From Pseudomonadota bacterium (GTDB taxonomy: Bacteria > Desulfobacterota > Desulfobacteria > Desulfobacterales > RPRI01), in contig JAHJRK010000339.1 in assembly GCA_018830925.1 (NCBI GenBank), positions 1 to 9,137 of the forward strand: 9,137 bases of DNA, read 5' to 3'. Each line of letters begins with the position of its first letter. Within the stretch, counting starts at the first letter, position 1. Of the stretch, positions 1 through 7,040 are shown piece by piece. Under the pieces are notes generated by a model, which ran no database searches, was not told the origin of the DNA, and saw only the letters and a program-made list of their open reading frames with translations. Made by a program: the position numbers and the translations under genes.

Positions 1-1
1 C

Positions 2-1072
2 CTTGTCAGGATGAGGATTGACGGTGTTTTGCACTCTGTTTATGAACTGCCGAAAAATGTGCATTCAGCGGTTGTAAGCAGAATTAAGAACATGTCACGA
101 CTCGATATGTCCGAAAAACGAAGACCTCAGGACGGGCGCATAAAGACAGATAAAGGCGATATAGCAGTGGAGATAAGGGTGTCAACGCTTCCGGTTGCGT
201 TTGGAGAGAAAATTGTGATGAGGATCATGGATCCGGATATTCTGTTCCAGGAGCTTGAACAGCTCGGTTTTACTCCAACGGATCTGATCCGTTATAATCA
301 GTTTATCAATATGCCTCACGGAATTGTGCTGGTATGCGGTCCTACCGGAAGCGGAAAATCGACAACGCTTTACTCCACCTTAAGACACATTTCAACTCCC
401 GGAATAAATATTACAACCATAGAAGATCCTGTTGAGATGGTCCACGAGGATTTTAACCAGATCTCTGTTCAGCCTGCCGTGGATATAACCTTTGCGACAA
501 TATTAAGGAATATTTTGCGTCAGGACCCGGATATAATAATGATAGGAGAGATGAGAGACATTGAGACCGCCCAGAATGCGGTTCAGGCAGCTATGACAGG
601 TCATCTCGTTCTTTCGACGCTTCACACAAATGATGCTCCATCGTCAATTACACGCCTTCTGGATCTGGGGATACCTCCTTTTATGATTCAGGCCACGATG
701 GTAGGGATTTTAGCTCAGCGACTGGTCCGCAAAATATGCTCGCATTGCATAGAATCGTTTGAAATGGAAAGCGCTGAGTTAAATGCAATGGGGCTTGAAG
801 TTGGAGGAAAAAACCGGGTGAAGCTATACAGGGGAAAGGGCTGTATCAACTGCAGAGGAACGGGGTATTTTGGAAGAACATCCGTGTTCGAGGTTTTACC
901 CTATACGGAATCGATAAAGGAATTGACTACTGCCGATACCGATTTATATAACATCAGAGCCAAGGCCAGGGAAGAAGGAATGATAACCCTCAGGGAAAAT
1001 GCCGTTAAAAAGCTCCTCAAGGGAGTAACCACATATCAGGAAGTGTTGAGGGTAACCTGGGAGCAAATTTAG
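2..1072 (+). CDS. GspE/PulE/PilB-family assembly ATPase, 5' end outside window
   Basis: Cytoplasmic hexameric ATPase that powers assembly of a type IV pilus or type II secretion pseudopilus. The reading frame is open to the window edge (Leu-Val-Arg precede the Met at 11, within the family motif RIDGVL), so that Met is internal and the N-terminal domain is missing. Counting from the Met at 11: Walker A GPTGSGKST at residues 110-118, Asp box TTIEDPVE near 135-142, Walker B DIIMIGEMRD near 174-183, His box GHLVLSTLHTND near 197-208. A zinc-binding tetracysteine follows (C243/C246 and C278/C281), then the usual C-terminal end. All catalytic motifs look intact. The pilin gene 1.3 kb downstream on the same strand favours a PilB-like role, but GspE cannot be excluded from this fragment. 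No inner-membrane platform gene (pilC/gspF) follows. Confidence 0.95.
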   Translation, partial: LVRMRIDGVLHSVYELPKNVHSAVVSRIKNMSRLDMSEKRRPQDGRIKTDKGDIAVEIRVSTLPVAFGEKIVMRIMDPDILFQELEQLGFTPTDLIRYNQFINMPHGIVLVCGPTGSGKSTTLYSTLRHISTPGINITTIEDPVEMVHEDFNQISVQPAVDITFATILRNILRQDPDIIMIGEMRDIETAQNAVQAAMTGHLVLSTLHTNDAPSSITRLLDLGIPPFMIQATMVGILAQRLVRKICSHCIESFEMESAELNAMGLEVGGKNRVKLYRGKGCINCRGTGYFGRTSVFEVLPYTESIKELTTADTDLYNIRAKAREEGMITLRENAVKKLLKGVTTYQEVLRVTWEQI

Positions 1073-1147
1073 AATTGCGCATGAATATATTATCCCTGAA
1101 GGCTTAATATTTACTGCAACATATTTAATACAAAATATAAAAGTAAC

Positions 1148-1176
1148 TTGAAATTATGTTCAGTTTACAGTATTCT
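1148..1176 (+). promoter_or_regulatory. Candidate sigma-70 promoter upstream of the repeat-motif membrane protein
   Basis: TTGAAA (1148-1153), a 17-bp spacer and TATTCT (1171-1176) lie in the AT-rich 169-bp gap after the ATPase gene, about 65 bp before the next start codon. The hexamer matches are moderate and promoter-like strings are common in AT-rich DNA, so this is only a candidate. Confidence 0.25.
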
Positions 1177-1241
1177 TTGTCTGACTGTAAAAAAGATCTG
1201 CGCATAGAATAGTAATAAGTAACGCCGTATTTGAGGGCATT

Positions 1242-2162
1242 ATGAAAATAAAGTATATCATAACAATCATATTGTGTATCCTTGTCGGGGTCGGTTACAA
1301 TATTTATAGAAATCGCTCCAAGGAAGATGAGATGCGTAAGCGGAATGAAAGGGAATATTCGCGGATTGCGGAAATTGCAAATAAAAGTCCGAAAGCAGGG
1401 CTTTCCGAGATGGGCGGAAGCCTGGAAAAGTACTACGCTGAAAATCATAAATATCCCCCGAAACTTTCGGATCTTTATCCTAAATATCTGGCAAATAAGT
1501 CTCTTATAGATGAAGTCGAATGGAACTATGCGCCAGGGAAAGATAATTATTTGCTGACAAAGGCTGTGATTGTCGGTGGGCAAAAGATGACAGCGTCAAT
1601 AGATAAAAATCTAAGACCAGTGTCCGGAGAGAAAATAATGGTTGCATCAACACAAAAAGACCCGGCTTCAGCGCGTCAGCAATTTGGAGTTCCCGGTGTT
1701 TCTGGTTTAGTCGCCAGGCTTGATTCTGTGGCCTTGAAAGAGGAAAAAATAACGCAGGTCCGCCTGATTGACCCCGAGTTTGCATTAATTAAGGAGACTG
1801 AAATTGAGCAGGGCTTTGAAAATGAAATAAGCCGGAAAGTTCTTGTCTGGAAAGATGATAAGGGCTTTACGGGGTTTGGAAATGTTCAGTATCCGCGTGT
1901 TTCAAAACTTACAATTTATAACGAAGGAAGACGCTACGATTTGCAAAGATCTTCTTATGGAAGGCAAAAGCATTCGGAATCCTATGATGAAAGCCTGACA
2001 TTCAAAAGAGACCTTGATGCTGTTGCGGCAAATCAAAGCAGGGAACATCTTGTCTGGAAAAATAGAAACGGAACCCTGGGTTTCGGCAATCTGCAGTATC
2101 CTGAAAACAAAGATGTTGTTTATATCAATGTCGGTGGGACATGGCGGAAAACCGGAAGCTGA
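1242..2162 (+). CDS. Unrecognised membrane-anchored protein with duplicated C-terminal motif
   Basis: 306 residues; family not recognised. The N-terminus (residues 4-20) is one hydrophobic segment followed by a charged stretch, so it is probably an inner-membrane anchor with the rest outside the cytoplasm. Residues about 54-125 (GGSLEKYYAENHKYPPKLSD...) resemble the globular part of GspG-like pseudopilins, but there is no prepilin cleavage site. The C-terminal third has two copies of one motif 69 residues apart: LVWKDDKGFTGFGNVQYP at 201-218 and LVWKNRNGTLGFGNLQYP at 270-287, each followed by a short beta-like segment. GAGGG (1233-1237) precedes the ATG at a rather short 4-nt spacing. Its place between an assembly ATPase and a pilin suggests an accessory role in that system; this is inference only. 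The TGA stop lies at the first bases of a REP-like repeat. Confidence 0.85.
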   Translation: MKIKYIITIILCILVGVGYNIYRNRSKEDEMRKRNEREYSRIAEIANKSPKAGLSEMGGSLEKYYAENHKYPPKLSDLYPKYLANKSLIDEVEWNYAPGKDNYLLTKAVIVGGQKMTASIDKNLRPVSGEKIMVASTQKDPASARQQFGVPGVSGLVARLDSVALKEEKITQVRLIDPEFALIKETEIEQGFENEISRKVLVWKDDKGFTGFGNVQYPRVSKLTIYNEGRRYDLQRSSYGRQKHSESYDESLTFKRDLDAVAANQSREHLVWKNRNGTLGFGNLQYPENKDVVYINVGGTWRKTGS

Positions 2163-2318
2163 ACCGAAACACAGCGGGCGCATTCCACGCCGAATGTCCC
2201 GCCAATCAGTATGGCGGGTGGACTTGCGGCGGGGTTAGCGTGCGAATTTAAAACAGACACTATTACCTGTGGTCGAATCCGTCTTTGGCGGGCCGCTGCT
2301 TGCAGTGGGGAATTTTAA
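2160..2318. repeat. REP-like repeat copy 1, split by a ~106-bp insert
   Basis: The left half (2160-2186) matches the repeat at 2973-2997, and the right half (2293-2318) matches 2998-3023 (about 20 of 26 bases). Here the halves are separated by 2187-2292, which is absent from the other copy. The insert holds a 7-bp hairpin CCCGCCA/TGGCGGG (2198-2204 with 2212-2218), and its ends are weakly inverted (ACGCCGAA at the left; CCGCCAAA on the opposite strand at the right). The left half begins at the stop codon of the preceding gene. Confidence 0.6.
2289..2304 (+). promoter_or_regulatory. Candidate sigma-54 (-24/-12) promoter for the pilin gene
   Basis: CGGGCCG-N4-TTGCA matches 9 of the 12 specified bases of the sigma-54 consensus TGGCACG-N4-TTGCW, with the required GG-N10-GC spacing (GG 2290-2291, GC 2302-2303). 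Transcription would start near 2315, giving a leader of about 21 nt that still contains the ribosome binding site at 2323-2329. Pilin genes in Pseudomonas and Geobacter are known to use sigma-54, which makes the site plausible. It overlaps a repeat hairpin, so the match could be coincidental. Confidence 0.3.
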
Positions 2319-2335
2319 TTCCGGAGGAGAGACAC

Positions 2336-2818
2336 ATGAAAGAAAAACTTTTATTCTGTATTAATAAGACAAACGAAGATAAAGGCTTTACGATGGTAGA
2401 GCTTCTCATTGTCATTGCAATTATAGGCATTCTTGCGCAAATATCTGTCACTTCATATGTTGATTACAGAGCGAAGGCTTTTAATACCGCAGCAATTAAC
2501 GACGGCAGGCAGTTGTTGAATGCGACTATGAACAATTTAGTCTCACTTGATGATGTGGATTATGCTCATCCTGAGAATGGCGGCAACCGTATAGGCGCCG
2601 TAGATACAAGCGGTAATCCAAGAGAGCCTATATTATTCTTATCTCCAAGTGTCAGGGCTAGGATAACTGGAGATAATGATACCACCGGCAACGGCTATAT
2701 GGAAGCTCATCTATACAGCGTGGGGGGGACAGTAGATCCGGCTACGCACAGCGGGAAAAGAGAATACTACTGCCTTGTCGACGAGGCATCAGAGTTGTCT
2801 TACTTTTCCCTGGATTAA
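2336..2818 (+). CDS. Type IV prepilin (class III signal, N-methylation motif)
   Basis: Major or minor type IV pilin subunit, 160-residue precursor. The leader ends DKG|FTMVELLIVIAIIGIL: cleavage by prepilin peptidase after Gly17 leaves Phe at +1 (to be N-methylated) and the invariant Glu at +5, followed by the hydrophobic assembly helix. The mature subunit is 143 residues. Its globular part (AINDGRQLLNA..., ending ASELSYFSLD) has only one cysteine (in YYCLVDEA), so it lacks an internal disulfide-bonded D-loop. The start at 2336 is chosen because GGAGGAG (2323-2329) sits 6 nt before the ATG and gives a normal leader; an in-frame ATG at 2285 would add 17 atypical residues and lies within repeat sequence. 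The ATPase upstream would be its natural assembly motor. Confidence 0.93.
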   Translation: MKEKLLFCINKTNEDKGFTMVELLIVIAIIGILAQISVTSYVDYRAKAFNTAAINDGRQLLNATMNNLVSLDDVDYAHPENGGNRIGAVDTSGNPREPILFLSPSVRARITGDNDTTGNGYMEAHLYSVGGTVDPATHSGKREYYCLVDEASELSYFSLD

Positions 2819-2830
2819 GCCGTTGTTCAA

Positions 2831-2932
2831 AAATAACCGTAACGTTGAAATGCCGTGACCGGCATAAGGAGCCGTAAGCCGTGACCGGCATAATGAGCCG
2901 TAACAAAATGGTAAGAAATGTAATGGTTATTT
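2831..2932. repeat. ~102-bp repeat element with inverted ends and a 2 x 26-bp tandem repeat
   Basis: AAATAACC (2831-2838) and GGTTATTT (2925-2932) are an exact inverted pair, with similarity extending a few bases inward. Inside are two head-to-tail 26-bp units at 2852-2877 and 2878-2903 differing at one base (GCCGTGACCGGCATAA[G/T]GAGCCGTAA). Each unit contains a small GCCG-TGAC-CGGC hairpin. No open reading frame of note is present. It looks like a small non-coding repeat downstream of the pilin gene. Confidence 0.55.
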
Positions 2933-2972
2933 CGTAACAGTTCCTAATTGTTGCAGCGGAAAACACAATAGT

Positions 2973-3023
2973 TGAACCGAAACAGCGAGCACATTCCCCG
3001 CTGTTTGCTGCGGGGATCTTCAA
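2973..3023. repeat. REP-like repeat copy 2 with GC-rich hairpin
   Basis: The 29-bp left part (2973-3001) matches 2160-2190 at 26 positions plus a 2-base gap. It runs into a hairpin CCCCGC-TGTTTGCT-GCGGGG (2996-3001 with 3010-3015). No T-run follows on either strand, so it is more like a repetitive extragenic palindrome than a classical terminator. It lies between the convergent pilin (+) and LysM (-) genes, so it could still slow transcription from either side. Confidence 0.6.
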
Positions 3024-3030
3024 AATACTG

Positions 3031-4083
3031 CTATTTAACAGAACCTCTGATTTTTGCCCCGATGTTTATGCTTTTATCGGATTTTGTTACAAGGACAGAT
3101 GCTGTTGTCTGTTCTGTGTGAAGCACAAAAACTTTACCGAAGTCAACCGGATCCAGATATATTTCCTCTTTGATATCCGGAGAGATCTTTTTCTTCTCCT
3201 GATAAAATATGCTGTAAAACTGCCCGGATTTCATTCCATCTGTTTCACCTTTATCAATGAAAACGACGGTATTATCGCCAATTATTGCTCTCTTTTCATC
3301 CGAAGCGACTATAGTTCCTTCAATTCCTTTTACGCTTTCAACAATGGGTATCTGTGGAGATTTTGGCTTATAAGGCATCAAAAGATCAGAAACTGCAATT
3401 TCCTTAAAGGATTCTATAACTTTGGCAATAACATAGAGAGGTTCTATTTTTTGTATTTCGACGATGCCTGTCAGGTTATGCTGATATCCGATTAATACTT
3501 CCGTTTCTTTAGTTATCAGGGGTTCAAGAGTCCGGTATACGATATATTTTGTTCCGGGTGTAAAATTTGAATTGCTTTCAGGTTTTATGTATAAAAGATC
3601 CCCGACGCTTATCAAAACTTTGTCATCTTTGACTTTAAATATCGAACCGGCATGGGCAACCGGCTCTTTCCTGATAAATCCTATGTTGTCAATAGCGGGA
3701 TAATTGAAATATATAACATCTTTTTTAGCGGGTTCTTTTGTCTGTGTGATAACTTTATCACCATCTGATTTTTCTTTTTCCTTTACGATCAGATCAGTTT
3801 CTTTATTGTAGAAAAGACGAAGCCGGTCACCTGGATTAATAATATGAGGATTTGTAATATAACTGTTTTCTTTCCAGAGTTCTGGCCATAACCATGGAGA
3901 ATCTGAAAATCGCTTAGAAACATCCCAGAGAGTGTCTCCTTTCTGAACCGTGTAATAAACCCCGATTTCACGATCAATGGCCTCCCTGCTCTCCTGAGCA
4001 GAAAGCCCGGCTGGAAGAATGATTAATGAGGTCAATATGCAAATAAACGCCAACAAATTATAATATTTTGAAATATTCCGCAT
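3031..4083 (-). CDS. Exported LysM-domain protein
   Basis: 350 residues. A Sec signal peptide is clear (MRNISKYY, hydrophobic core from about residue 10, likely cut after LSA at 29). A LysM peptidoglycan-binding domain spans about 43-91 (YYTVQKGDTLWDVSKRF... NPHIINPGDRLRL), with the insertion SPWLWPELWKEN that is common in deltaproteobacterial single-LysM proteins. The rest (about 120-350) has alternating hydrophobic strands and no motif I recognise; it has no catalytic cysteine-histidine or similar signature. It therefore probably acts in the periplasm as a wall-associated protein of unknown role. GAGG (4090-4093 on the opposite strand) lies 6 nt before the ATG. The groEL terminator and a separate promoter candidate suggest it is transcribed independently of the chaperonin operon. 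Confidence 0.93.
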   Translation of the reverse strand: MRNISKYYNLLAFICILTSLIILPAGLSAQESREAIDREIGVYYTVQKGDTLWDVSKRFSDSPWLWPELWKENSYITNPHIINPGDRLRLFYNKETDLIVKEKEKSDGDKVITQTKEPAKKDVIYFNYPAIDNIGFIRKEPVAHAGSIFKVKDDKVLISVGDLLYIKPESNSNFTPGTKYIVYRTLEPLITKETEVLIGYQHNLTGIVEIQKIEPLYVIAKVIESFKEIAVSDLLMPYKPKSPQIPIVESVKGIEGTIVASDEKRAIIGDNTVVFIDKGETDGMKSGQFYSIFYQEKKKISPDIKEEIYLDPVDFGKVFVLHTEQTTASVLVTKSDKSINIGAKIRGSVK

Positions 4084-4171
4084 AAGATGCCTCGATTTGT
4101 TTGCAGATTAAATAATAATTGTTTCCGTTTCCGTGCTGTTAATAAAGGTTTTCGGTTAGCATTACAAATGC

Positions 4172-4200
4172 TTGTTAGTCTGAAACTGCTTTTTTGTCAA
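4172..4200 (-). promoter_or_regulatory. Candidate promoter of the LysM gene
   Basis: Reading on the - strand, a perfect TTGACA (4200-4195) is followed after 17 bp by TAACAA (4177-4172), about 90 bp before the LysM start codon. The -10 hexamer is weak (3 of 6 matches). Confidence 0.35.
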
Positions 4201-4230
4201 GCATTTAAGTTTGATACTTTCGTAAAAAGT

Positions 4231-4275
4231 CTGGATTTTCTCTTTTTCAGCATTCCCGCTAAAGCGGGAATCCAG
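4231..4275. repeat. REP-like inverted repeat (ATTCCCGC-TAAA-GCGGGAAT)
   Basis: A perfect 8-bp stem (4252-4259 with 4264-4271) with loop TAAA. The arm continues as AATCCAG (4269-4275), which is also complementary to CTGGATT (4231-4237), giving two competing pairings. The ATTCCC...GGGAAT core is a widespread repeat type in proteobacterial intergenic DNA. It sits in the 325-bp gap between the LysM and groEL genes. Confidence 0.6.
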
Positions 4276-4345
4276 TCTTTTAAGCTAGTTTCTTCCGCTG
4301 AGGGTTTTCATGAGGGTGACTGGATACGGTTTGCAACAGATAAAC

Positions 4346-4381
4346 AAAAAGCCCCTGTGCATAAAAACACAAGGGCTTTTT
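4346..4381 (-). terminator. Rho-independent terminator after groEL (symmetrical)
   Basis: Stem AAAAAGCCC/GGGCTTTTT (4346-4354 with 4373-4381), one mismatch, then TGTG/CACA (4356-4359 with 4368-4371), and an 8-nt loop. Read on the - strand it ends in a T-run and lies about 28 bp beyond the groEL stop codon. The symmetrical A/T tracts would also let it work on the + strand. Confidence 0.85.
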
Positions 4382-4403
4382 ATATTACGTTAAGGCGTAA
4401 TAT
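4382..4403 (-). other. Second hairpin between groEL stop and terminator
   Basis: ATATTACG and CGTAATAT (4382-4389, 4396-4403) form a perfect 8-bp stem with a 6-nt loop, directly abutting the terminator and 5 bp beyond the groEL stop codon. It is AT-rich and has no T-run of its own; it may shield the mRNA 3' end or may be incidental. Confidence 0.45.
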
Positions 4404-4408
4404 TTAAA

Positions 4409-6058
4409 TTACATCATTCCGCCCATTCCACCCATTCCGCCCATTCCGCCGTGGCCGCCACCACCAGGCCCTTCCTGTTTTGGTTCGGGCTTATCTGCGA
4501 TCATGGCTTCTGTCGTAAGCATAAGGGATGCAACGCTTCCTGCGTTTTGAAGCGCAAAACGGACAACTTTTGTCGGGTCTATCACGCCTGCTGCGATCAG
4601 GTCTTCAAAAGTATCTGTTTCGGCATTATATCCGAATGAACCTTCGCCTTTCTTTACCTTGTCAATTACAACTGATCCTTCTTGACCGGCGTTGTTTGCA
4701 ATTTGCCTAAGGGGCTCTTCAATCGCCCGCATAACTACCTTGACACCAAGCTTCTGTTCGGACTTAATTTTTATCTTATCCAGAGCATCGAGGCAGCGAA
4801 CCAGTGCTACTCCACCCCCGGGAACAATACCTTCTTCAACAGCGGCGCGGGTTGCATTTAAAGCATCTTCAACGCGGGCTTTTTTCTCTTTCATCTCTGT
4901 TTCGGTTGCAGCGCCGACATTGATAACGGCGACACCGCCGATCAATTTGGCAAGGCGCTCCTGAAGTTTTTCACGATCGTAATCAGAAGTAGTTTCTTCA
5001 ATCTGGGCGCGGATCTGTTTTACGCGGCCTTCAAGGGCAGAGCGCGAGCCTGCGCCGTCGACGATTGTAGTATTATCCTTGTCTATTACAATACGTTTTG
5101 CCTTGCCGAGATCTTCAAGTGCGATACTCTCAAGCTTGATTCCAAGATCTTCGGATACAACCTGGCCGCCTGTAAGAATTGCGATATCTTCAAGCATTGC
5201 CTTTCTTCTGTCACCGAAACCTGGCGCTTTTACGGCTGCGACATGCAGGGTTCCTCTCAGCTTGTTGACAACCAGAGTTGCAAGAGCTTCGCCGTCAATA
5301 TCTTCTGCGATAATAAGAAGCGGCTTGCCCATTTTGGCTATTTTCTCAAGAATGGGAAGGAGATCTTTCATATTGCTGATCTTTTTTTCGTTGATGAGAA
5401 TGTAAGCATCATCAAGCGAGACCGTCATTTTTTCCGGATCTGTTACGAAGTACGGAGAAAGGTATCCACGGTCAAACTGCATTCCCTCAACAACCTCAAG
5501 GGTTGTTTCCATGCTTTTGGCCTCTTCTACCGTGATAACGCCTTCTTTTCCGACCTTGTTCATTGCTTCGGCTATTATGTTTCCTATGGTTTCATCGTTA
5601 TTTGCCGAGATTGTGCCCACCTGTGCTATTTCGCGCTGGTCTTTGGTCGGTTTGCTCATTCTGTGGAGTTCTTTTACCGCCACTTCAATGGCTTTATCAA
5701 TGCCTCTTTTTATTGCCATCGGATTGTTGCCGGCTGCAACAAGTTTCTGCCCTTCTTCATAAATGGCTCTTGCAAGAACTGTTGCTGTGGTTGTTCCGTC
5801 ACCGGCCATGTCGCTTGTTTTGCTGGCAACCTCTTTAACCATCTGGGCGCCCATATTTTCGAACCTATCTTCAAGCTCTATCTCTTTAGCAACTGTAACG
5901 CCGTCTTTTGTGACCGTGGGTGATCCCCATGATTTTTCAATAACAACATTTCTCCCTTTCGGGCCGAGAGTAACAACAACCGCATCGGCAAGAGTCTGCA
6001 CACCCTTTAACATCGCTTCGCGGGCTTTCATATCGTATTTAATAACTTTAGCACCCAT
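4409..6058 (-). CDS. groEL: Chaperonin GroEL (60 kDa)
   Basis: Cytosolic double-ring ATP-dependent folding chaperone that works with GroES. At 549 residues it has the usual length. Visible landmarks are the ATP-binding segments TLGPKGRN (30-37) and GDGTTTAT (86-93), the catalytic aspartate D398 in ARVEDALNATRAA (394-406), the GGG of the hinge-side loop (VPGGGVAL, 412-419), and the flexible C-terminal tail rich in Gly-Gly-Met ending in Met-Met. GGAGG lies 10 nt before the ATG. It follows groES by 45 bp on the same strand, clearly as one operon, and ends in its own terminator. Nothing unusual in the protein. Confidence 0.99.
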   Translation of the reverse strand: MGAKVIKYDMKAREAMLKGVQTLADAVVVTLGPKGRNVVIEKSWGSPTVTKDGVTVAKEIELEDRFENMGAQMVKEVASKTSDMAGDGTTTATVLARAIYEEGQKLVAAGNNPMAIKRGIDKAIEVAVKELHRMSKPTKDQREIAQVGTISANNDETIGNIIAEAMNKVGKEGVITVEEAKSMETTLEVVEGMQFDRGYLSPYFVTDPEKMTVSLDDAYILINEKKISNMKDLLPILEKIAKMGKPLLIIAEDIDGEALATLVVNKLRGTLHVAAVKAPGFGDRRKAMLEDIAILTGGQVVSEDLGIKLESIALEDLGKAKRIVIDKDNTTIVDGAGSRSALEGRVKQIRAQIEETTSDYDREKLQERLAKLIGGVAVINVGAATETEMKEKKARVEDALNATRAAVEEGIVPGGGVALVRCLDALDKIKIKSEQKLGVKVVMRAIEEPLRQIANNAGQEGSVVIDKVKKGEGSFGYNAETDTFEDLIAAGVIDPTKVVRFALQNAGSVASLMLTTEAMIADKPEPKQEGPGGGGHGGMGGMGGMGGMM

Positions 6059-6103
6059 ATTGATATATCCTCCGTTTATATGTTTATCGTATTTTAATTA
6101 TAA

Positions 6104-6391
6104 TTATTCAATTATTCCCAGCACGTCATCTTCCCGCATAATAAGATATTCATCGCCTTCGATCTTAACCTCTGAGCCGGAATATTTACCGAACAGGATT
6201 CTATCTCCTTTTTTAATATCGAGCGGAATCTTTTTTCCGTCTTCCCCGACTTTCCCGTTTCCAACAGCAATAACTTTTCCTTCAGCCGGCTTTTCCTTGG
6301 CCGTATCGGGAATAATAATACCGCCTTTTGTGGTTGTAACTTCATCGACACGCTTCACCAAAATCCGATCATGTAATGGTCTTAACTTCAT
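6104..6391 (-). CDS. groES: Co-chaperonin GroES (10 kDa)
   Basis: Heptameric lid of the GroEL folding chamber. The 95 residues match the family length: N-terminal MKLRPLHDRILVKR, mobile loop containing GGIIIPD (23-29) that docks onto GroEL, the KPAEGKVIAVG strand, and the C-terminal EYLIMREDDVLGIIE. GGAGA (6401-6405, opposite strand) lies 9 nt before the ATG. First gene of the groES-groEL pair. Confidence 0.99.
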   Translation of the reverse strand: MKLRPLHDRILVKRVDEVTTTKGGIIIPDTAKEKPAEGKVIAVGNGKVGEDGKKIPLDIKKGDRILFGKYSGSEVKIEGDEYLIMREDDVLGIIE

Positions 6392-6691
6392 GGTTTAAAT
6401 TCTCCTTTTTTTAGATTTGAACTGTTTATTTGTAATAGAAATCAGCTATTATTATAATTGAATTATCCAACTGAATCATGCATTGCGGATTCGGAGCCAC
6501 CCCCCTTCAAAAAAACGAAAAACTTATTTTTAGCGTTCAATTTTTTTGATCTTATGCAATAATCTCTCATTTGGACAATTATAATCACACATTCCTGTTT
6601 GTAAAGGGATGCATTCGGAATATTTAATAAATTCCCGGTCTGAATTTCACTTATTCGGTGCAGAAATATGTTAAAAATAAATTACGACATA
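6392..6691 (-). promoter_or_regulatory. 300-bp groES upstream region; no CIRCE seen
   Basis: This gap between groES and the zinc-ribbon gene must contain the groESL promoter if the operon is transcribed on its own. Visible on the - strand are a TATAAT (6456-6451) with only a poor -35 match 17 bp upstream (ATGATT), and a G6 tract next to a T7 run near 6500-6515. I find neither the CIRCE inverted repeat (TTAGCACTC-N9-GAGTGCTAA) nor a sigma-32 pair (CTTGAA / CCCCAT). The exact start site cannot be placed. Confidence 0.35.
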
Positions 6692-6961
6692 CTATTCTGA
6701 ACTTTTTTCTGAACTATTATCCGCTTTGTTTGAATCAGGTGATTTTTCGGTCTTTTTGGGAGGAGTTGAAGAGCCTTGGGATTTGCTTGAATAGTCTGTT
6801 ACATACCAACCACTTCCTTTAAGGTGAAAACTGTTATGTGATATGAGCTTTTGAAGTTTTCCGGAACAGAGCCTGCATTTGGAATGCGGTTTATCCGAAA
6901 ACTTCTGGATGACTTCCTCTACTTGACCGCATTTTATACATTCATATTCATAAATTGGCAT
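6692..6961 (-). CDS. FmdB-type zinc-ribbon regulatory-like protein
   Basis: 89-residue cytosolic protein of the FmdB / CxxC_CxxC_SSSS family. It has the family start MPIYEYECIKCG, two zinc-binding pairs (C8/C11 and C29/C32), and the conserved FHLKGSGWYVTDY (45-57). A low-complexity Ser/Lys/Glu tail rich in SSS-like runs follows and is probably disordered. The family name comes from a proposed regulator of an amidase operon; the true function is unsettled. AGGAGG lies 10 nt before the ATG. It lies 300 bp upstream of groES on the same strand with a good promoter of its own, so co-transcription with groESL is possible but not shown. Confidence 0.93.
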   Translation of the reverse strand: MPIYEYECIKCGQVEEVIQKFSDKPHSKCRLCSGKLQKLISHNSFHLKGSGWYVTDYSSKSQGSSTPPKKTEKSPDSNKADNSSEKSSE

Positions 6962-7040
6962 ACAAAGACTACCTCCTGAAATTTATAAAAATACCCGAAA
7001 ATTAACCGGATATTACAAATATTTATAACACATATGCTTT

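Noticed and set aside
2212..2228. Another sigma-54-like string TGGC...TTGC before the pilin gene
   Set aside because: The GG to GC distance is 11 rather than 10 bases, and it coincides with the arm of a hairpin; the site at 2289-2304 fits better.
2285..2335. Earlier in-frame start for the prepilin at 2285
   Set aside because: It would add 17 residues encoded by repeat sequence and overlap the promoter candidate, whereas the ATG at 2336 has a strong ribosome binding site and a normal prepilin leader.
4087..4407. 106-codon + strand open frame between the LysM and groEL genes
   Set aside because: It runs through the REP-like hairpin and the groEL terminator, and its translation looks like repeat sequence (IPAKAGIQ, typical of translated REP elements), so it is not a gene.
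5243..5923. Long + strand open frames across groEL
   Set aside because: They are antisense to an unambiguous groEL, have Cys/Phe-rich unprotein-like composition and no ribosome binding site; they are by-products of groEL codon use.
6530..6556. A CIRCE-like half site TTAGCGTTC upstream of groES
   Set aside because: Seven of nine bases match the left half, but the sequence nine bases further (GATCTTATG) does not match GAGTGCTAA, so no inverted repeat is present.
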